Below are positions 61,430-64,000 of a DNA stretch of 64,000 bases, one piece after another; position 1 is the stretch's first letter, and each line of letters begins with the position of its first letter. Origin of the DNA: an uncultured Candidatus Melainabacteria bacterium (GTDB taxonomy: Bacteria > Cyanobacteriota > Vampirovibrionia > Gastranaerophilales > Gastranaerophilaceae); the NCBI GenBank assembly GCA_934718085.1, contig CAKUZL010000002.1, forward strand, positions 1 to 64,000, read 5' to 3'. The notes under the pieces are model-generated. The model was not told the origin of the DNA. It searched no databases and saw only the letters and a list, made by a program, of their open reading frames with translations. The position numbers and the translations under genes were made by a program.

Positions 61430-62800
61430 TTATTGTTTATCGGTTTGTAAAGATTTGTTTCGGCGAAATTCCATAACGCGCATACGGACGGTGAATTTGT
61501 ATCCGACGTAAAGCACGATTGCGGCGCAGACCCACGCTGCGGGCGAAGCATAGCAGACGCCCGTAAATCCGAAATAATGCCCCAAAATAACAGCTCCTCC
61601 TGCGCGCATGATAAGTTCCGATGTTCCGGAAAACAGCGGTGTAATTACATTTCCGCTTCCCTGTAGAACGTTTCTGTAAACAAGGAGAATTCCGAGAAAG
61701 ATGTAGAAAAGAACGACAATGTTCAGGTATTCGCAGGCGAGAGAGACGACTTCGGGCTTTGGAACGTCCATAAATACGGAAATCATGGCGGGTGCAAAAA
61801 GCTTAATTATCACGAGTGCCGCGAGGCAAAGTCCGATAACCAACGCGACCGCAAAGTGCGAGCCCTTCCGAATTCTGGACATCTTTTTCGCACCGTAGTT
61901 TTGTGCCGTATAAACCGCCATAGCCGCACCGAGAGCGACGAATGCCTGGCTGAAAATTTGTTCGATACGAATTGCGGTGGTATATGCGGCAACCGCGTCC
62001 GTTCCGAAACCGTTGATTACGAACTGCAAAACGACTATTCCGAGTGACAATACGGACATTTGAAGCCCCATCGGAATTCCGGTGTTAAGGTGAAGAAGCG
62101 CGAATTTTCGGTCGATTTGCCAGTCGGATTTTTTCAGTCTGACAATCGGAAATTTAGCGAACATAAAAGACAAGCATAAAATTGTTGCGATGAATTGGGC
62201 GATAACCGTTGCGATACCTGCGCCCGCGACGCCGAGACGTAAATATTTTACAAACGAATATGCCAAAATCATGTTCAAAACGGTTGCGAAAATCAGGAAA
62301 TAAAGCGGTGTTTTGCTGTCGCCGAGCGCTCTTATGACGTTCGAGCCCAGGTTGTAGAACACGGTCGCAAAAATTCCCGCAAACATAATGAACAGGTATT
62401 GAGTCGACATATCAATGATTTCGGGCGGAGTTTGCAAAAGTTCGAGAAGCTGTCTTGAAAACGGAGCCGAAATAAGGGTCAAAATTACGGTCAATCCTGC
62501 CGAAAGGACGATTGACGTTGCGACGGATTTTCTGACTCCGTCGTGGTCGCCCGCACCGAAACGTTGAGCCGTAATGACCGTAAAACCTTGTGTTGAGGCG
62601 AAAACAAAGCTGATTACGAGAAAAATCAGCGAAGATGTTGCCCCGACCGCGCCGAGAGCGTTTATTCCGATAATCCGACCCACGATAAGCGCGTCGACTA
62701 TGTTGTAAAATACCTGAAAAACGTTCCCGATAAATAACGGCAGCATAAATACCGTTATCAATTTCGCGGGACTTCCTTTTGTTAATTCTTTTATAGCCAT
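61430..62800 (-). CDS. MATE family multidrug/sodium antiporter
   Basis: A 456-residue protein with twelve membrane helices in two similar halves. The N-terminal MATE signature (PLFIGNVFQVFYNIVDALIVGR, shown by residues about 17-38) and the second-half ALGAAMAVYTAQNYGA are typical of the DinF/NorM-like branch. It exports cationic drugs or metabolites using Na+ or H+. A TATAAT on the minus strand lies about 23 bp upstream. It is divergent from mtaB across 74 bp. Confidence 0.92.
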   Translation of the reverse strand: MAIKELTKGSPAKLITVFMLPLFIGNVFQVFYNIVDALIVGRIIGINALGAVGATSSLIFLVISFVFASTQGFTVITAQRFGAGDHDGVRKSVATSIVLSAGLTVILTLISAPFSRQLLELLQTPPEIIDMSTQYLFIMFAGIFATVFYNLGSNVIRALGDSKTPLYFLIFATVLNMILAYSFVKYLRLGVAGAGIATVIAQFIATILCLSFMFAKFPIVRLKKSDWQIDRKFALLHLNTGIPMGLQMSVLSLGIVVLQFVINGFGTDAVAAYTTAIRIEQIFSQAFVALGAAMAVYTAQNYGAKKMSRIRKGSHFAVALVIGLCLAALVIIKLFAPAMISVFMDVPKPEVVSLACEYLNIVVLFYIFLGILLVYRNVLQGSGNVITPLFSGTSELIMRAGGAVILGHYFGFTGVCYASPAAWVCAAIVLYVGYKFTVRMRVMEFRRNKSLQTDKQ

Positions 62801-62822
62801 AATTGTTTCGGTTCCGTAAAAA

Positions 62823-62868
62823 TTATATCATAAAAGAAATTTGCGCGGACAATCTTTTATAATATAAT
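62823..62868. promoter_or_regulatory. Divergent promoters of MATE and mtaB
   Basis: A minus-strand TATAAT lies at about 62823-62828. Two overlapping plus-strand TATAAT boxes lie at 62858-62863 and 62863-62868. The latter is six bases before the mtaB ATG and has TTGCGC 16 bp upstream. mtaB lacks a ribosome site, which suggests a leaderless message. Confidence 0.45.
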
Positions 62869-62874
62869 TTTTGT

Positions 62875-64000
62875 ATGGAAACTTTTGACATAAAAACTTT
62901 CGGATGTAAAACAAATGCGAGCGAATCGGCGATAATTGCGGAAAAACTTGAAAAAGCGGGATTTTCGCAAAATCGCGGTGACAATCCGGGGATATTTATC
63001 GTGAATTCGTGTTCGGTGACGGGAGAGGCGGACAAAAAGGCTTTGTCTGCGCTGAAATCGGCAAAAAACAAAGGCTGCGTTACCGTTTTGACCGGGTGTT
63101 TTGCTCAGCTTAATCCTGCGTTGCGCGAAAAATACGATTTTGTGGATTTTATTGTCGGAAATGCCGAAAAATACGATATTCCCGAGATTTTGAAAAATAA
63201 CGTTCATGACGCCGTTTCGGATATTTTCGAGCAGAAAAAATTTGTTTTCGAAAAGTTTTCGACGACCTCGAAAACCCGTGCCGTTGTTAAGGTTCAAGAC
63301 GGCTGTAATAATCGCTGTTCGTATTGCACTATATGCCTTGCCAGGGGCAAAAGCCGCAGTGCGAGCGAAGATGACGTGATTTCTCAAATCGAAGATTTAA
63401 CGAAAGCCGGATTTAACGAAGTTGTCATAACGGGAATTCACGTCGGTCAGTGGGGTGAAGACTTGCTTCCGGCGCGAACTTTGGCGGATTTGCTCGGCAA
63501 AATCGAAAAAACCGATATTAAGTCGTATCGGTTGGGTTCGCTTGACCCCAACGAGTTGAGCGACGAATTCATCGATTTTCTTTCGATATCCGATAAATTT
63601 TGTCCGCATTTTCACCTGTCGTTGCAGTCTTTGAACGATAAAACACTGAAAAAAATGAACAGACATTACGGATTCGAAAAAATCGCGCACGTAATAAATT
63701 ACATAAACGACAAGTTTGAAAATCCGTTTTTGGGATGTGATATTATAGTCGGATTCCCGGGCGAAACGCGGGAAGATTTCGAGTTGACGAAAGAGCGTCT
63801 GCAAAACTCGAAATTGTCGCAAATTCACGTGTTCCCGTACTCCAAAAGACCGGGAACTACGGCGTTTTCGATGCCCGAACAGGTTGAAACTTCCGAAAAA
63901 CACAACCGCGTGCTTGAGGTGAAAAATATTTCGGAACAAAAGCATGCCGAATTTTTGCAAAAAAATATCGGTTCGGAATGTTACGTAACAATCGAGAAAA
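62875..64000 (+). CDS. mtaB: tRNA-t6A37 methylthiotransferase MtaB-like (cut by window end)
   Basis: The first 375 residues of a radical-SAM methylthiotransferase; the frame is open at the window edge. The N-terminal UPF0004 domain has three cysteines (TFGCKTNASES, NSCSVTGEAD, LTGCFAQLNP) for the second cluster. The radical-SAM motif is QDGCNNRCSYCTICLARG. HLSLQSLNDKTLKKMNR and IVGFPGETREDFE follow. The GCKTNxxES wording places it with MtaB rather than MiaB or RimO. The TRAM domain would lie beyond the window. Confidence 0.92.
   Translation, partial: METFDIKTFGCKTNASESAIIAEKLEKAGFSQNRGDNPGIFIVNSCSVTGEADKKALSALKSAKNKGCVTVLTGCFAQLNPALREKYDFVDFIVGNAEKYDIPEILKNNVHDAVSDIFEQKKFVFEKFSTTSKTRAVVKVQDGCNNRCSYCTICLARGKSRSASEDDVISQIEDLTKAGFNEVVITGIHVGQWGEDLLPARTLADLLGKIEKTDIKSYRLGSLDPNELSDEFIDFLSISDKFCPHFHLSLQSLNDKTLKKMNRHYGFEKIAHVINYINDKFENPFLGCDIIVGFPGETREDFELTKERLQNSKLSQIHVFPYSKRPGTTAFSMPEQVETSEKHNRVLEVKNISEQKHAEFLQKNIGSECYVTIEK

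Overview
The window looks like a chromosomal piece of a diderm, anaerobic-type bacterium related to the non-photosynthetic cyanobacterial lineages (Melainabacteria/Vampirovibrionia, Gastranaerophilales-like). This placement is inferred from gene content. Supporting genes are an IctB-type O-antigen-ligase-like membrane protein, a DUF4330 protein, a PipY-SepF pair, a winged-helix regulator resembling RpaA/RpaB, FolE2, an LL-diaminopimelate aminotransferase-like enzyme, and two proteins with a short N-terminal segment ending in Phe-Lys-Gly before one membrane helix. An outer membrane is implied by HldE-type heptose kinase, a KdsC-like phosphatase, TolC and Skp/OmpH. Base composition is moderate (GC roughly low to mid 40s by eye), and TTG and GTG starts are common.

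Layout. 1-4.5 kb: minus-strand operon hldE, DUF4330, ictB-like, gltA-type oxidoreductase. 4.6-6.7 kb: an RNase-H-fold-like protein convergent with tolC. 6.8-12.5 kb: birA, then gamma, alpha and beta subunits of a sodium-pumping biotin decarboxylase, then PEP carboxykinase. 12.5-16.4 kb: DUF475/TerC protein, a small protein, an HD-domain protein, class I fumarase. 16.5-21.2 kb: rsmE, cca, ssb, a four-carbon sugar-acid kinase and pdxA. 21.5-25.5 kb: PPi-dependent phosphofructokinase, two small genes around a repeat cluster, skp and pyrimidine-nucleoside phosphorylase. 25.7-29.1 kb: accessory region with a TPR lipoprotein-like protein, an FKG membrane protein, a perfect 180-bp inverted repeat carrying a broken paralogue, and a GC-rich island. 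29.1-37.5 kb: sepF, pipY, cobA-type adenosyltransferase, a GT39-like membrane protein, a second FKG protein behind a 5-bp tandem repeat, a response regulator, a glycosyltransferase, rpsP. 37.7-50.9 kb: kdsC-like, a large TPR protein, lysC, a basic hypothetical protein, thrC-hom, trkA-trkH-aroA, endonuclease IV-like, formyltransferase and crcB. 51.1-64 kb: serS-tmk-hyp-folE2-aminotransferase, two coiled-coil small proteins, rpmF-plsX-fabD-fabG-acpP-fabF (no fabH), MATE exporter, and an incomplete mtaB.

How the genes work together. BirA, the Oad-type pump, PEP carboxykinase, fumarase and PPi-phosphofructokinase suggest a fermentative economy that saves energy at the PEP/oxaloacetate/pyruvate node and in upper glycolysis. 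TrkAH, CrcB and MATE handle ions and drugs. HldE, KdsC, the IctB/WaaL-like protein and two glycosyltransferases point to envelope glycan synthesis. The most unusual part is 26.7-28.9 kb: a surface-type gene ends convergent with a broken paralogue, and the two share 60 identical codons as a perfect inverted repeat. Recombination there would swap the long C-terminus of the protein for a six-residue tail. The adjoining GC-rich structured segment has no recognised gene and may be a repeat element, an RNA, or an assembly join.
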